A stretch of 32,425 nucleotides of DNA from Deltaproteobacteria bacterium (GTDB taxonomy: Bacteria; Desulfobacterota; DSM-4660; Desulfatiglandales; HGW-15). The stretch lies in NCBI GenBank assembly GCA_019310525.1, contig JAFDEE010000029.1, forward strand, positions 1 through 32,425. Reading direction: 5' to 3'. Made by a program: the position numbers and the translations under genes. Positions 8,224 through 17,156 of the stretch are shown piece after piece (position 1 is the stretch's first letter; each line of letters begins with the position of its first letter). The notes beneath the pieces were generated by a model, which searched no databases, was not told where the DNA came from, and saw only the letters and a program-made list of their open reading frames with translations.

Positions 8224-10365
8224 TCACAACCTCTCAACCAGCAGGACGTTCTTCACCCTCTTGAGGGCATTGATGATTTCCTGCAAGTGCCGGTAATCCG
8301 TGATCTCTACCGTAAAGACCGAGATCCCCTTGTGGTCCACCGTGGTCTTAACATCCGCCTGAAGGATATTGCCGTCCTTTTGGGCGATTGCGGCGCTGAC
8401 CTCGGCCAGGACCCCTTTGCCCTCCAGGGTGGTCACCTTCAACTTGACCGCATGTACTTCCTCCGCCGAGCTCTCCCACACGACGTCCACCAGGCGCTCC
8501 GGGTTAGCCTCCTTGATGTGGCGGCAATCGTGCTTGTGGATTGTCACTCCCCTTCCGCGGGTGATAAAACCGATGACCGGCTCACCAGGAAGAGGATTGC
8601 AACAGTTGGCGAAACGGACCATCATGTGGTCCACACCCTTTACCTTGATGCGCCGGGTGCTCTTCTTCCGCTTGATCCGCGAAACCATCTTGCTGACGAT
8701 CCCATGGACCTTCTCCTCTTCTATCCCCAGCTTGGGTTTGAGCCGGCCGATGACCTGGCGGACTGAAACCTTTCCGTAACCGATGTTGGCCAGCAGATCC
8801 TGGACCGTGTGAAAGGAGAATTCCCTGGCCAGGGCCGCCAGGGGTTCGCTTTTTTGAAGGTTGGGCAGGTTGATATGGTTCTGCTCCAGGGCCTTTTCCA
8901 GGATTTCTCTCCCCAGAGTGATGCTCTGGTCCGTTTCCTGTCCCCTGATCCAGTGCCTGATCTTCGTCTTGGCACGGGAGGTCTTCACAAAATCCAGCCA
9001 GTCCTTGCTTGGATGGGCCTTCGCGGAGGTGATGATCTCCACCATATCACCATTCTTGAGCTGGTATCGCAAAGGGACCATCCGTCCGTTCACCCGGGCA
9101 CCGGCGCACTTGTCCCCCACCTCGGAGTGGATGCTGTAAGCAAAATCCACGGGCGTGGCCCCCCGGGGGAAGGCCTTCACTTCTCCCCGGGGCGTGAAAA
9201 CATAGACCTCGTCGGGAAAGAGGTCCATGCGTACGGATTCCATGAACTCCCTCGGGTCCTTGAGGCTCTTCTGCCACTCCAGGAGCTGCCGCAACCAAGC
9301 GAACTGCCTCTCATCCTCCCTGCTCGAAGAAAGGCCCTCTTTGTATTTCCAGTGGGCGGCGATTCCCTCCTCAGCCACCCTGTCCATCTCCCAGGTGCGG
9401 ATCTGGATCTCCATCCGCTGACCCAGAGGTCCAATCACCGTGGTATGGAGAGACTGGTACATGTTGGCCTTGGGCATCGAGATATAATCCTTGAAACGCC
9501 CGGCCACCGGCTTCCACATGGAATGAATAAGACCCAGGATCTCATAACATTCCCTCAGGGAATTCACGATCACCCGGAAGGCTACAACGTCGTGGACCTG
9601 ATTGACGTTCAGGTTCTGGTCCCGCATCTTTCTGTAGATGCTGTAAAAATGCTTGTGTCTTCCTTTGATGGTGGCCTTGATATTGGCCTCTTCAAGCTTC
9701 CTGGAGAGAAGGGCCTTGACCTCCTCAATGAACTTTTCCCGGGCCCCCCGCCGCATGGCCAGTTCCGTCTTGATCATCTCGTAAATGGCGGGCTCCAGGT
9801 AAAAAAGACAGAGATCTTCGAGGCTGGATTTCAACCAATAGATCCCCATCCGTCCCGCGAGGGGGGCATAGATATCCAGGGTCTCCCGTGCGATCAACAC
9901 CTGTTTTTCGGGCGGCTGGAATCCGAGGGTCTGCATGTTATGGAGCCTGTCGGCGAGTTTTACGATAATGACCCGGATATCGGTGGCCATAGCGAGGATC
10001 ATCTTGCGCATGTTTTCGGCCTGCCGTTCCTCCCGGGTCGTGAACTGCATTTGGCCGATCTTGGTGACCCCGTCTACGATCTTGGCCGTTTCGGTGCCGA
10101 ACAGGCGCTCGATCTCGGAGAGTTCGGCGTCCGTATCTTCGATGGTGTCATGGAGGAGGCCGGCCGCCACGCTGGTCACATCCATCTTCATCTGGGTCAG
10201 GATATAGGCGACCTCAAGGGGATGGGAAAGGTAGGGTTCCCCGGAAAGGCGGATCTGTCCCTGGTGGACCTTGGCTGAGTAAACATAGGCCTTCTCCACC
10301 AGGCTGATTTCAGCGTTCGGGTTGTAAGACAGGAGCTGCCCGGTGATATCATTTAACCGAATCAT
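8224..10365 (-). CDS. rel: Bifunctional (p)ppGpp synthetase/hydrolase, Rel/SpoT family
   Basis: It makes and degrades the stringent-response alarmones ppGpp and pppGpp. The 713 residues show every domain in order: the HD hydrolase domain with LLHDTIED (HD at 72-73) and [10 protein letters not shown]; the synthetase domain with RFKDYIS (290-296) and YQSLHTTV; the TGS domain (about 385-445) with [16 protein letters not shown]; a helical and zinc-finger-like region with CCNPLPG; and a C-terminal ACT domain (about 640-713). The RxKD synthetase signature is that of bifunctional Rel rather than monofunctional RelA, which carries ExDD. The hydrolase motifs are also intact. The ATG overlaps the end of proS by 17 bases and has no good ribosome site, suggesting translational coupling. 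Confidence 0.95.
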   Translation of the reverse strand: MIRLNDITGQLLSYNPNAEISLVEKAYVYSAKVHQGQIRLSGEPYLSHPLEVAYILTQMKMDVTSVAAGLLHDTIEDTDAELSEIERLFGTETAKIVDGVTKIGQMQFTTREERQAENMRKMILAMATDIRVIIVKLADRLHNMQTLGFQPPEKQVLIARETLDIYAPLAGRMGIYWLKSSLEDLCLFYLEPAIYEMIKTELAMRRGAREKFIEEVKALLSRKLEEANIKATIKGRHKHFYSIYRKMRDQNLNVNQVHDVVAFRVIVNSLRECYEILGLIHSMWKPVAGRFKDYISMPKANMYQSLHTTVIGPLGQRMEIQIRTWEMDRVAEEGIAAHWKYKEGLSSSREDERQFAWLRQLLEWQKSLKDPREFMESVRMDLFPDEVYVFTPRGEVKAFPRGATPVDFAYSIHSEVGDKCAGARVNGRMVPLRYQLKNGDMVEIITSAKAHPSKDWLDFVKTSRAKTKIRHWIRGQETDQSITLGREILEKALEQNHINLPNLQKSEPLAALAREFSFHTVQDLLANIGYGKVSVRQVIGRLKPKLGIEEEKVHGIVSKMVSRIKRKKSTRRIKVKGVDHMMVRFANCCNPLPGEPVIGFITRGRGVTIHKHDCRHIKEANPERLVDVVWESSAEEVHAVKLKVTTLEGKGVLAEVSAAIAQKDGNILQADVKTTVDHKGISVFTVEITDYRHLQEIINALKRVKNVLLVERL

Positions 10366-12076
10366 AGAGCTGCTTGATCTGATCCCTTATCAGGGCGGAG
10401 GCATTTTCGAGGGGGATCAACCGGCTCTCCGACTCCCGCCGGAGCTTCAGTTCCACCTGGCCGTTCTTGAGGTTCCGCATACCAATGGTCACGCGGATGG
10501 GGGTCCCCAGGAGATCGGCATCCTTGAACTTGATCCCTCCCCGAACATCCCGGTCATCCAGGAGTACATCCACCTCCCTGTCCACGAGGTCCTTGTAAAG
10601 TTCCTCCGCGGCTCCGGCCACCTCCGGCTCGTGCATCTGGAGGGGCAGGATCACCACCTCGAAGGGCGCGATGGGGATGGGGAAAATGATCCCGTTTTCG
10701 TCGTGATTCTGCTCAATGGCGGCTGCCACGGTGCGGCCTACGCCGATACCATAGCAACCCATGATAATGTAACGCTCCTGCCCGTTCTCGTCCAGGTAAA
10801 CGGCCCGCATGGCCCGGCTGTACTTGGTTCCCAGTTTGAAGACGTGTCCGACTTCGATCCCCCTCTTAAAACGGATCTCCCCCCCGCACTTGGGGCACGG
10901 ATCCCCGGGAGAGATGACCCGTAGATCCCCGAACCGGTCCACCTTGAAGTCCCTTTCCAGATTAACGTTCCGGAGATGGAGGTCCTCCCGGTTGCCCCCC
11001 GTCACAAAATTCCGCATGCTCCGGAGGGCCTGATCCGCAACTATCTTGATCTCCAGTCCCACGGGCCCCGCAAAGCCCATAGGGGCGCCGGTCACTTCCT
11101 CCACGGTCCGGGGATCCGCCAGCTCCACCTCATCCGCCCCGAGAAAGTTCTTCAATTTGATCTCGTTCAGTTCGTGGTCCCCCCGGACCAGGGCGGCCAC
11201 GGGCTCCCCGTCAGCGAGAAACAAAAGGGTCTTGACGAGCTGTCGAGGGGCCACGGAGAGAAAGGCGGTGACTTCTTCCACTGTCCTCTGATTCGGGGTC
11301 TCCACTTCCTCCAAGGCCTTCAGCTTCTCCTCGGTCGCTGGGTCCGAAGATTTTTCCGGAGCCACTTCCGCCTTTTCCAGGTTCGCAGCGTAGTTGCATT
11401 CCGTGCAGCTCACGATCTGGTCCTCTCCGGTGTCGGCCAGCACCATGAACTCGTGGGAAAAGCTACCCCCGATAGCTCCGGAGTCGGCCTCCACGGCCCT
11501 GAACTTCAGACCGCACCGCCGGAAGATGCGCTCGTAGGCCTCGTACATGAGCCGGTAACTGTGGTCAGCTCCCGCCTCGTCCGCATCGAAACTGTAAGCA
11601 TCCTTCATGATGAATTCACGGCATCGCATGATACCGAACCTGGGCCGGATTTCATCGCGGAACTTGGTCTGGATCTGGTAAAGATTGATGGGCATCTGCT
11701 TGTAAGACTGGATTTCACGCCGCACGAGATCCGTGATGACCTCTTCATGGGTCGGACCCAGGCAGGCGTCCCGGTTGTGACGATCCTTGAACCGAAGCAG
11801 TTCACGGCCGTAAAAGTCCCACCTGCCGCTCTCCATCCACAATTCAGCCGGTTGAACGGACGGCATAAGGAGTTCGATGGCGCCGGCCCGGTTCATCTCT
11901 TCCCGTATAATATTTTCCACCTTCCGGATCGCCCGCAGACCCGCGGGAAGGTAAGTATAGATGCCGGAGGTGAGTTTTCTGATCAACCCCGCACGAAGCA
12001 TCAATTGGTGGCTGACGACTTCGGCCTCCGCGGGAACTTCCTTATAGGTCGGAATAAAGTACTGGGAGTATCGCAT
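10349..12076 (-). CDS. proS: Prolyl-tRNA synthetase (bacterial type with editing domain)
   Basis: Charges tRNA-Pro with proline. The 575-residue length, the N-terminal [23 protein letters not shown] and the class II motif 2 region [25 protein letters not shown] mark the bacterial ProS form. The inserted YbaK-like editing domain (about 220-390) contains the family's [12 protein letters not shown] segment. Motif 3 is [18 protein letters not shown], followed by the anticodon-binding domain. I choose ATG 12074-12076 because homologs start MRxSQY; the frame extends four codons to a TTG at 12088. GGAAAGG lies 13 bases before the ATG, which is rather far. ispG is 115 bases upstream and rel overlaps downstream. 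Confidence 0.96.
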   Translation of the reverse strand: MRYSQYFIPTYKEVPAEAEVVSHQLMLRAGLIRKLTSGIYTYLPAGLRAIRKVENIIREEMNRAGAIELLMPSVQPAELWMESGRWDFYGRELLRFKDRHNRDACLGPTHEEVITDLVRREIQSYKQMPINLYQIQTKFRDEIRPRFGIMRCREFIMKDAYSFDADEAGADHSYRLMYEAYERIFRRCGLKFRAVEADSGAIGGSFSHEFMVLADTGEDQIVSCTECNYAANLEKAEVAPEKSSDPATEEKLKALEEVETPNQRTVEEVTAFLSVAPRQLVKTLLFLADGEPVAALVRGDHELNEIKLKNFLGADEVELADPRTVEEVTGAPMGFAGPVGLEIKIVADQALRSMRNFVTGGNREDLHLRNVNLERDFKVDRFGDLRVISPGDPCPKCGGEIRFKRGIEVGHVFKLGTKYSRAMRAVYLDENGQERYIIMGCYGIGVGRTVAAAIEQNHDENGIIFPIPIAPFEVVILPLQMHEPEVAGAAEELYKDLVDREVDVLLDDRDVRGGIKFKDADLLGTPIRVTIGMRNLKNGQVELKLRRESESRLIPLENASALIRDQIKQLYDSVK

Positions 12077-12191
12077 AGGGTAATTCAAACCTTTCCATTC
12101 GTTTTTCTGATGCCTTTTTCACATATCGGCGGCAGAACCCCTGAACCGGTCCGGAGTCGGCCTCATAGTCTTTGAAACTCCACAACCCTGC

Positions 12192-13277
12192 TCAATCCTG
12201 CGCCAAGCCCTGCTCGACAAATTTCAAGACCTCCCCGACCAGCACCGAGGCAAGATCCTCCTCCGGGACCTTTCTCACCAACCGGCCCTTCTTGAACAGG
12301 ATCCCCTGTCCCCTTCCGCCCGCGATCCCGACGTCCGCCTCCCTGGCCTCTCCCGGACCGTTCACGATACAGCCCATGATAGCGACCTTGGGAGAGGCCT
12401 GGATTCCCGAAAGGGCCTTTTCCACCTTTTGGACCAGCCCGAAGAGATCTATTTCACATCGGCCGCAGGTGGGGCAACTCACGATCTCAGGGCCCCGGTG
12501 CCGCAAATCCAAGGCCCTCAGGATCTCATAGGCCACCCTCACCTCTTCTGCAGGGGGTCGTGAAAGGGAAACCCGCAAAGTATCCCCGATGCCTTCAAGC
12601 AGGAGAACCCCTATTCCGATAGCACTCTTTACCGTACCGGAAATCAAGGTTCCGGCCTCCGTGACTCCCAAGTGAAGGGGATAGTCCGTACGCCGGCTCA
12701 GAAGTTCGTAAGCCGCAATCGTATCCAGCACGTTGGAGGACTTCAGGGAGATCTTTATCTCTCGATAGCCCATGTCTTCGAACATCTGGATGTGGGAAAG
12801 GGCGCTCTCCACCATCGCCTCCGGAGTGGGTCGTCCGTATTTCTCCAGGATCTCCCGTTGAAGAGATCCCGAATTCACCCCGATCCGGATGGGGACCCTT
12901 CTCCTCTCCGCCGCCCGGATGATTTTTTCCAGCGGCCCTATCCCCCCGATATTGCCTGGATTGATTCTCAACCCGTCCGCCCCTGCCTCCAGTGCACGGA
13001 GGGCCAGACGATGATCGAAGTGGATATCGGCGATCAAGGGAGGAGAGGCCTTCTCCTTGATCCTGCCGAAGGCCTCGGCAGCCTCCAGGTCCGGCACGGC
13101 CAGTCGGACGATCTCACACCCCGCCTCTGCGAGTTCCTCTATTTGCTCAAGCGTGGCGGAAACGTTCCTCGTATCCGTGTTGGTCATGGATTGGACCGCG
13201 ATGGGCGCGCCCCCGCCGATCGGAACCCTTCCGACACGGATCTGCCGTGTTTCTCTTCTTGTTTCTCTCCCCTTCAC
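12192..13277 (-). CDS. ispG: 4-hydroxy-3-methylbut-2-enyl diphosphate synthase
   Basis: IspG (GcpE) is the [4Fe-4S] enzyme converting MEcPP to HMBPP in the MEP isoprenoid pathway; it needs a ferredoxin or flavodoxin as electron source. From the chosen start it has 361 residues. The cluster ligands are Cys268 and Cys271 (SCPTCGRC), Cys303 (MGCIVNGPGE) and Glu310, with the same spacing as E. coli Cys270/273/305/Glu312. The substrate-binding barrel motifs VQSMTNTDT and RINPGNIGG are present. GTG at 13275-13277 is preferred because GGAGGA lies six bases upstream; the open frame continues to a TTG inside a dispersed repeat and is unlikely to be translated there. It leads the ispG-proS-rel group. 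Confidence 0.95.
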   Translation of the reverse strand: MKGRETRRETRQIRVGRVPIGGGAPIAVQSMTNTDTRNVSATLEQIEELAEAGCEIVRLAVPDLEAAEAFGRIKEKASPPLIADIHFDHRLALRALEAGADGLRINPGNIGGIGPLEKIIRAAERRRVPIRIGVNSGSLQREILEKYGRPTPEAMVESALSHIQMFEDMGYREIKISLKSSNVLDTIAAYELLSRRTDYPLHLGVTEAGTLISGTVKSAIGIGVLLLEGIGDTLRVSLSRPPAEEVRVAYEILRALDLRHRGPEIVSCPTCGRCEIDLFGLVQKVEKALSGIQASPKVAIMGCIVNGPGEAREADVGIAGGRGQGILFKKGRLVRKVPEEDLASVLVGEVLKFVEQGLAQD

Positions 13278-13328
13278 CGGCCTTCCTCCTCCCGGCACTA
13301 AAAAAATCTCCCAGACCTCCCCACGCGA

Positions 13329-13495
13329 GACCTTTGAAAAACGTCCCCTTTTGCCCAATCTCTACGTCAGGCTCAAATTTTAATCCTCAAAATACCTCAA
13401 TGTATGGATGCTTGTCCCGCTTGGTATCCTAAGCGGGGCGGTTAAAATTTTCGCCTTCCTTGACCTTGAACAAAATTGAACGTTTTTCAAAGGTC
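13329..13495. repeat. Dispersed palindromic repeat, copy 1
   Basis: A 167-bp element bounded by a perfect 16-bp inverted repeat, GACCTTTGAAAAACGT at 13329-13344 and its complement at 13480-13495. With one mismatch the match extends five bases further on each side. Inside are a second pair of complementary AAATTTTAA-type tracts and a central hairpin, CCCGCTT/AAGCGGG (13416-13437). The last 46 bases match copy 2 (23633-23678) with only two differences. It has no open frame of its own. A flanking target-site duplication is not evident. It lies between pfk and ispG, about 50 bases before the ispG start. Confidence 0.85.
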
Positions 13496-13765
13496 TCACG
13501 CTCCGGAATCTTCTCCTCTTCACGCGACAACCGGGCCCCCCGGGCCCTCCCCACAAGGTGAAAAGGCCCCGGCTCTTCCTGGACCGTCCTGCGCCGAAAT
13601 TTCGCCCTGATCAGGGGGGTACTTCCAGGGAAGATTCCAAAAAAGGGGGCCGGAAAAGACAGCCATGAAAAGGCGGCCCTCCGGCATACGCCGAATCCGT
13701 TTGCGGCTGGGAGGGGGTTCCTGTCCCGGCTATGGGCCTGGCTTCGGAGAAGCGGAATCCCATGG
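13496..13765. other. Gene-free stretch between repeat and pfk
   Basis: No credible coding frame is seen. The only long frame crosses from the pfk end into the repeat and has no family features. It contains a GGGCCC-ccc-GGGCCC doublet near 13540 and a short GCTTC/GAAGC hairpin (about 13741-13753), 13 bases after the pfk stop, which could be a weak terminator. Together with 13278-13495, the pfk-ispG gap is 488 bases. Confidence 0.5.
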
Positions 13766-14941
13766 TCAATACAGGAACATGGGTTTCCCGCCCACGTGCC
13801 ATACCTTGGGCCTGTATTCATCTAGGTCATAGAGTTCTTTCACATCCACCCGCTTCTGCCCCATGGTCACGGTGCTCAGGGGAATATCCGTATAAGCACC
13901 CCTGCTCAAGGCAATGAGGCGTCCGAAGGTTTTTCTAAGGAAAAGGTCGATCGCCATATTGGCATAGTTGACCGCCACCATAAGATCCAGGGAATCGGGT
14001 GTTCCGCTTCTCATCAAGTAGGAGAGCCGCTGGTTCAGGACGTTCTCTCCCGTGAGTTCCTTCAGGAGTTGTCCGGTTTCCTCCCCTATACCGCCCAGTT
14101 TACGGTGGCCGTAAGCATCGCAATCCCCGGAGAGCTTCATTTCTCCCTGGATCATCCGCGCCCCTTCCGAGATGGTGATCATGGCATAATTCTTTGGATT
14201 GGCCCGCTTGTCCACCATGATCAATTCCGCCAAGCGGTTCGGATCAAAGGGGACCTCGGAAATGATGGCCCTGTCAACACCGGCCAGATAGGCGGAGATC
14301 AAGGAGGTCTCACCACAATACCTTCCGAAAAGCTCAATGACCGCTATGCGTTCGTGGGATCCTGTGGCGGTCCGGAGGGCATGGATGAATCCGACGCTAC
14401 GGGTCACCGCCGTCGAGAAACCTATGCAGTAATCGGTCCCGAAGACGTCATTGTCCATGGTCTTGGGGATGGCTATGACAGGGAAGCCCTCCCGGTGAAG
14501 ACGCTCCGCGAAACTCAAGGTATCATCCCCACCGATAGGGATGATGCAATCGACACCCAGCTTTTCAAGGTTTTTCAGAACTACGTCTGTCAGGTCCAGA
14601 ACCTGGTCCGCGTCCTTGAATCTTTCCTGTAGAAATGGAGGGACATCCTTTTTCCGGGCGGCACTCGGATTAGTTCTGGACGTATGAAGATAGGTCCCCC
14701 CGGATCGGTCGATCGTTCGAACTTCCGGCGGGTTGAGTTCCTGGAGGTACTTGAATCCCACCCGGGGATCTTCAGGATCGTATCCCAGGATTCCGGCCCA
14801 TCCCCGTCGGATCCCCAAGATCCGGATCCCTTCTTGATGGGACCTGTATACTAGAGTCTTGATGCAGGGGTTTAGACCCGGCACATCTCCGCCGCCGGTC
14901 AGCACCGCGATGATGGGCTTTTTGGGGGTTGTCTTGGCCAT
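13766..14941 (-). CDS. pfkA: 6-phosphofructokinase with pyrophosphate-type active site
   Basis: A 391-residue PfkA-fold enzyme phosphorylating fructose 6-phosphate. Motifs in order are the phosphoryl-donor loop [11 protein letters not shown] (15-25), PIGGDDT (135-141), [12 protein letters not shown] (159-170) with the catalytic Asp163, and GRYCGE (207-211 region). Two positions decide the phosphoryl donor. Asp140 replaces the glycine of GGDGS, and Lys160 replaces the glycine of PGTIDND in E. coli PfkA. In this family Asp plus Lys go with pyrophosphate use, so it is probably a reversible PPi-dependent enzyme. GAGGAGGG lies six bases before the ATG. It is divergent from the aminotransferase gene. 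Donor specificity is inferred, not proven. Confidence 0.9.
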   Translation of the reverse strand: MAKTTPKKPIIAVLTGGGDVPGLNPCIKTLVYRSHQEGIRILGIRRGWAGILGYDPEDPRVGFKYLQELNPPEVRTIDRSGGTYLHTSRTNPSAARKKDVPPFLQERFKDADQVLDLTDVVLKNLEKLGVDCIIPIGGDDTLSFAERLHREGFPVIAIPKTMDNDVFGTDYCIGFSTAVTRSVGFIHALRTATGSHERIAVIELFGRYCGETSLISAYLAGVDRAIISEVPFDPNRLAELIMVDKRANPKNYAMITISEGARMIQGEMKLSGDCDAYGHRKLGGIGEETGQLLKELTGENVLNQRLSYLMRSGTPDSLDLMVAVNYANMAIDLFLRKTFGRLIALSRGAYTDIPLSTVTMGQKRVDVKELYDLDEYRPKVWHVGGKPMFLY

Positions 14942-15028
14942 CAGTGACCCTCCTCTTTCGGGCTGCGAAAAGCCGCCGGCATGGCGAGAGTTATTCTAAA
15001 TCATGTCGCGAGGGAAGGAAAGCGATAA

Positions 15029-15052
15029 TTTCCCCCTCCTCCGGCGGGGAAA
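15029..15052. repeat. Perfect 7-bp inverted repeat in pfk-aminotransferase gap
   Basis: TTTCCCC (15029-15035) and GGGGAAA (15046-15052) with a 10-base spacer lie midway between the divergent pfk and aminotransferase genes. The position would suit an operator for either gene or a leader hairpin. No function can be assigned. Confidence 0.35.
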
Positions 15053-15074
15053 CGAATGTATACTATTCCAGGTC

Positions 15075-15103
15075 TTTACAAAAGGGAAAACTTGGACTAA
15101 TCT
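15075..15103 (+). promoter_or_regulatory. Possible sigma-70 promoter for the aminotransferase
   Basis: TTTACA (five of six to consensus) is followed after exactly 17 bases by TAATCT, a poor -10. An overlapping alternative, TTGGAC with CATAAA 16 bases on, is about equally plausible. Either would give a short leader before the ATG at 15141. Confidence 0.35.
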
Positions 15104-15140
15104 CGATCGACACCATAAAAGCGAAGAAGGAGAATGGAAG

Positions 15141-16322
15141 ATGACCCTTGCAAAAAAGATCAGCGCCTCCTTGGAGAAGTCCTCCTGGATCAGAAAGATG
15201 TTCGAAGAAGGTTTGAAGCGAAAGGCCAAGTACGGGGCTGAAAACGTCTTTGACTTCAGCCTGGGAAACCCTGACCTGGAGCCTCCTGAAAAATTCAAGG
15301 AGGTGCTTAAGACCCTCATCGAAGATTCCCGACCCGGGCTCCACGGGTACATGCCCAATGCAGGTTTTCCCGAAACCCGTGAGGCCGTGGCTAGGTATCT
15401 CCGAACTTACAACGAGCAGGACTTCACTGCGGACGACATCGTCATGACCTGCGGGGCCGGAGGAGGATTGAACGTGGTGTTCAAGACCATCCTGGATCCG
15501 GGTGACGAAATAATCATCTCCGCCCCTTACTTCGTGGAATACAACTTTTACGCGGATACCCACAATGGGGTTGTGAAACTGGTGAAAAGCAATCCGGATT
15601 TCTCCCTGAATCTTGGGGCCATAGAGGAGGCTGTAACCGAAAAGACCAAGGTCATCTTGATCAACTCTCCCCATAATCCCACCGGGAGGATCTACCCCAA
15701 GGAGGACATTGAGGCCCTGGCTCGACTTCTCGCGAACAAGAGCTCCGAACTGGGACATGTCATCTACCTGCTCTCCGACGAACCTTACCGCAAGATCGTT
15801 TACGACGGCGTGGAGGTGCCGAGCATTTTCGATGCTTACGATGATAGTTTCGTCGTCACCTCCTTCTCAAAGGATCTTTCCCTGCCCGGTGAAAGAGTAG
15901 GATATATCGCAGTGAACCCCCGCATGAAAGAAAAAGATCAGATCATGGCCGGGCTGATCCTCTGCAACCGCATCCTCGGCTTCGTCAATGCGCCGGCATT
16001 CATGCAAAGGGCCGTCACCTTTCTGATGGAGGAGAGCGTGGACATCTCCATCTACCAGAGACGGCGGGACATGCTTTACGACAACCTCACCTCATTTGGG
16101 TACGAGATTCCCAAACCCGAAGGGGCCTTCTACCTCTTCCCCAAATCCCCCATTGAAGACGACGTCTCCTTTGTGGCCGCCCTCGCGGAGGAAAACATTC
16201 TGGTAGTCCCCGGAAGCGGGTTCATGGGGCCGGGCCACTTCAGGATCTGCTACTGCGTGTCGGACAAGACCATTGAGAATTCCCTTCCGGGATTTGAAAG
16301 GGTGATCAAGAAATATATCTAG
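15141..16322 (+). CDS. Class I PLP aminotransferase (aspartate aminotransferase-like)
   Basis: A fold-type I aminotransferase of 393 residues. The PLP lysine is Lys244 in SFSKDLSLPGERVG, the pyridine-contacting aspartate is in SDEPYRKIVYDG, and NSPHNPTG is intact. FSLGNPDLEPP near the N-terminus matches the subgroup often labelled pyridoxal phosphate-dependent aminotransferase, with probable aspartate, aromatic or alanine substrates. I choose ATG 15141 (MTLAKKIS) because AAGGAG lies eight bases upstream. The frame is open back to 15003 but that stretch has no family similarity and holds the promoter region. A 268-base gap separates it from the NIL ferredoxin. Substrate cannot be read from the sequence. 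Confidence 0.87.
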   Translation: MTLAKKISASLEKSSWIRKMFEEGLKRKAKYGAENVFDFSLGNPDLEPPEKFKEVLKTLIEDSRPGLHGYMPNAGFPETREAVARYLRTYNEQDFTADDIVMTCGAGGGLNVVFKTILDPGDEIIISAPYFVEYNFYADTHNGVVKLVKSNPDFSLNLGAIEEAVTEKTKVILINSPHNPTGRIYPKEDIEALARLLANKSSELGHVIYLLSDEPYRKIVYDGVEVPSIFDAYDDSFVVTSFSKDLSLPGERVGYIAVNPRMKEKDQIMAGLILCNRILGFVNAPAFMQRAVTFLMEESVDISIYQRRRDMLYDNLTSFGYEIPKPEGAFYLFPKSPIEDDVSFVAALAEENILVVPGSGFMGPGHFRICYCVSDKTIENSLPGFERVIKKYI

Positions 16323-16340
16323 TTTCCAAAATACCTATGC

Positions 16341-16415
16341 GGATGGGCATCCCCTAAGAGTTGGGTCCCGGGTTATCGGTTCCCGGCTTTTCATCCAAGC
16401 CGCCGGGTGCCCGGG
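16341..16415 (+). other. GC-rich alternately pairing region before NIL ferredoxin gene
   Basis: GGATG-gg-CATCC (16341-16352) follows the aminotransferase stop. Then come four arms: CCCGGG (16367), CCCGGC (16382), GCCGGG (16402) and CCCGGG (16410). They can pair in more than one way; CCCGGC/GCCGGG is a perfect 6-bp stem, with GGCTT/AAGCC nested inside. No T run follows. It may be the aminotransferase terminator or a leader for the next gene. The rest of 16323-16590 holds nothing I recognise. Confidence 0.3.
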
Positions 16416-16590
16416 TGAAATGTTGCAAAGCCCCCTCCACACCGTGGTTCTCCTTCGGAAAATGTGAAATGCCGCGGAGTGGATACCCTTTGGAAAAGAG
16501 GGGCCGTTTTTCTTACGGGGAGGAAGGATTCTCTTCTCTTTCAAGTGACCGGGGGCAAAGCATTTCCCTTCTCAAGGAGAAAGAAAGGCC

Positions 16591-17016
16591 ATGTATTCCA
16601 AGGTTCTGTCCTTGCGATTTCCGGCTGGGGTCGTGAACGAACCCATTGTTTGCAACCTGGCCAAGCAATTCGATCTCACCTTCAACATTCTCAAGGCCAC
16701 CATCTACCCCCGCCGGGAAGGCCTGGTGGTGATGGAATTGAGGGGACACCGGAAGAACTTCCAGAAGGGGATCCGGTACCTCAAGAGTCTGGGAATGAAG
16801 GTGGAGAGCGTCGATCAGGACATCAAGAGGGACGAGGAGAAGTGTTACCACTGCGGAGCATGCACTGCCGTGTGTCCCACCGGCGCCTTACACGTAAAAC
16901 GGCCTGAAATGGAAGTTGTATTCGAAACGGACCGATGCAGCGCTTGCGAGCTGTGCGTACCGGCCTGCCCGGCCAGGGCCATGGAGGTGAAATTCGACCG
17001 AAGCCTGATCGAATAA
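16591..17016 (+). CDS. NIL domain protein with two [4Fe-4S] clusters
   Basis: A 141-residue cytoplasmic iron-sulfur protein. Residues 1-77 form a NIL domain, the small alpha/beta ligand-binding fold also found at the end of methionine importer ATPases. The C-terminal part carries two ferredoxin motifs: CYHCGACTAVCP (about 85-96) and CSACELCVPACP (about 117-128). Homologs in methanogens take part with a DUF39 partner in sulfide incorporation into homocysteine, so a role in sulfur transfer or in electron supply to a sulfur enzyme is plausible. No DUF39 gene is in the window; the next gene is mnmA, itself a sulfur-insertion enzyme. A GGAG ribosome site lies upstream of the ATG, with a rather long spacer. 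The exact reaction is unknown. Confidence 0.88.
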   Translation: MYSKVLSLRFPAGVVNEPIVCNLAKQFDLTFNILKATIYPRREGLVVMELRGHRKNFQKGIRYLKSLGMKVESVDQDIKRDEEKCYHCGACTAVCPTGALHVKRPEMEVVFETDRCSACELCVPACPARAMEVKFDRSLIE

Positions 17017-17046
17017 AAATTCCCCCCTTATCCCTCCATTGACTTG

Positions 17047-17103
17047 TTCCGGCGGCGCTGCGGGCCGCCGGAATGCCGAGATGAGCTGTTTTCCCATCTC
17101 GGC
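17047..17103 (+). terminator. Two back-to-back perfect hairpins
   Basis: TTCCGGCGGC (17047-17056) pairs perfectly with 17064-17073 around a 7-base loop. One base later GCCGAGATG (17075-17083) pairs perfectly with 17095-17103 around an 11-base loop. They sit between the NIL ferredoxin and mnmA. There is no T run, so they may be a factor-dependent terminator, an RNA processing or stability element, or a leader of mnmA. Confidence 0.45.
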
Positions 17104-17156
17104 AATATCCCAGAGCCCGGTCGGTCTTTATTCAACCGGTTTTCCCCCGAAATCCA

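Noticed and set aside
8809-10278. Long plus-strand open frame (489 codons) opposite rel
   Set aside because: Antisense shadow of the rel gene, favoured by high GC; no domain features.
13278-13358. Longer ispG reaching a TTG at 13358
   Set aside because: The extension runs into the repeat end; GTG at 13277 has GGAGGA at ideal spacing and gives the normal family length.
13429-13821. A 130-codon minus-strand open frame between pfk and ispG
   Set aside because: It begins inside the pfk end and finishes inside the dispersed repeat. The product has no family features, and the repeat explains its C-terminal part.
16323-16590. SAM or T-box riboswitch before the NIL ferredoxin gene
   Set aside because: No SAM-I core, T-box or other consensus I know could be matched; only GC-rich stems are visible.
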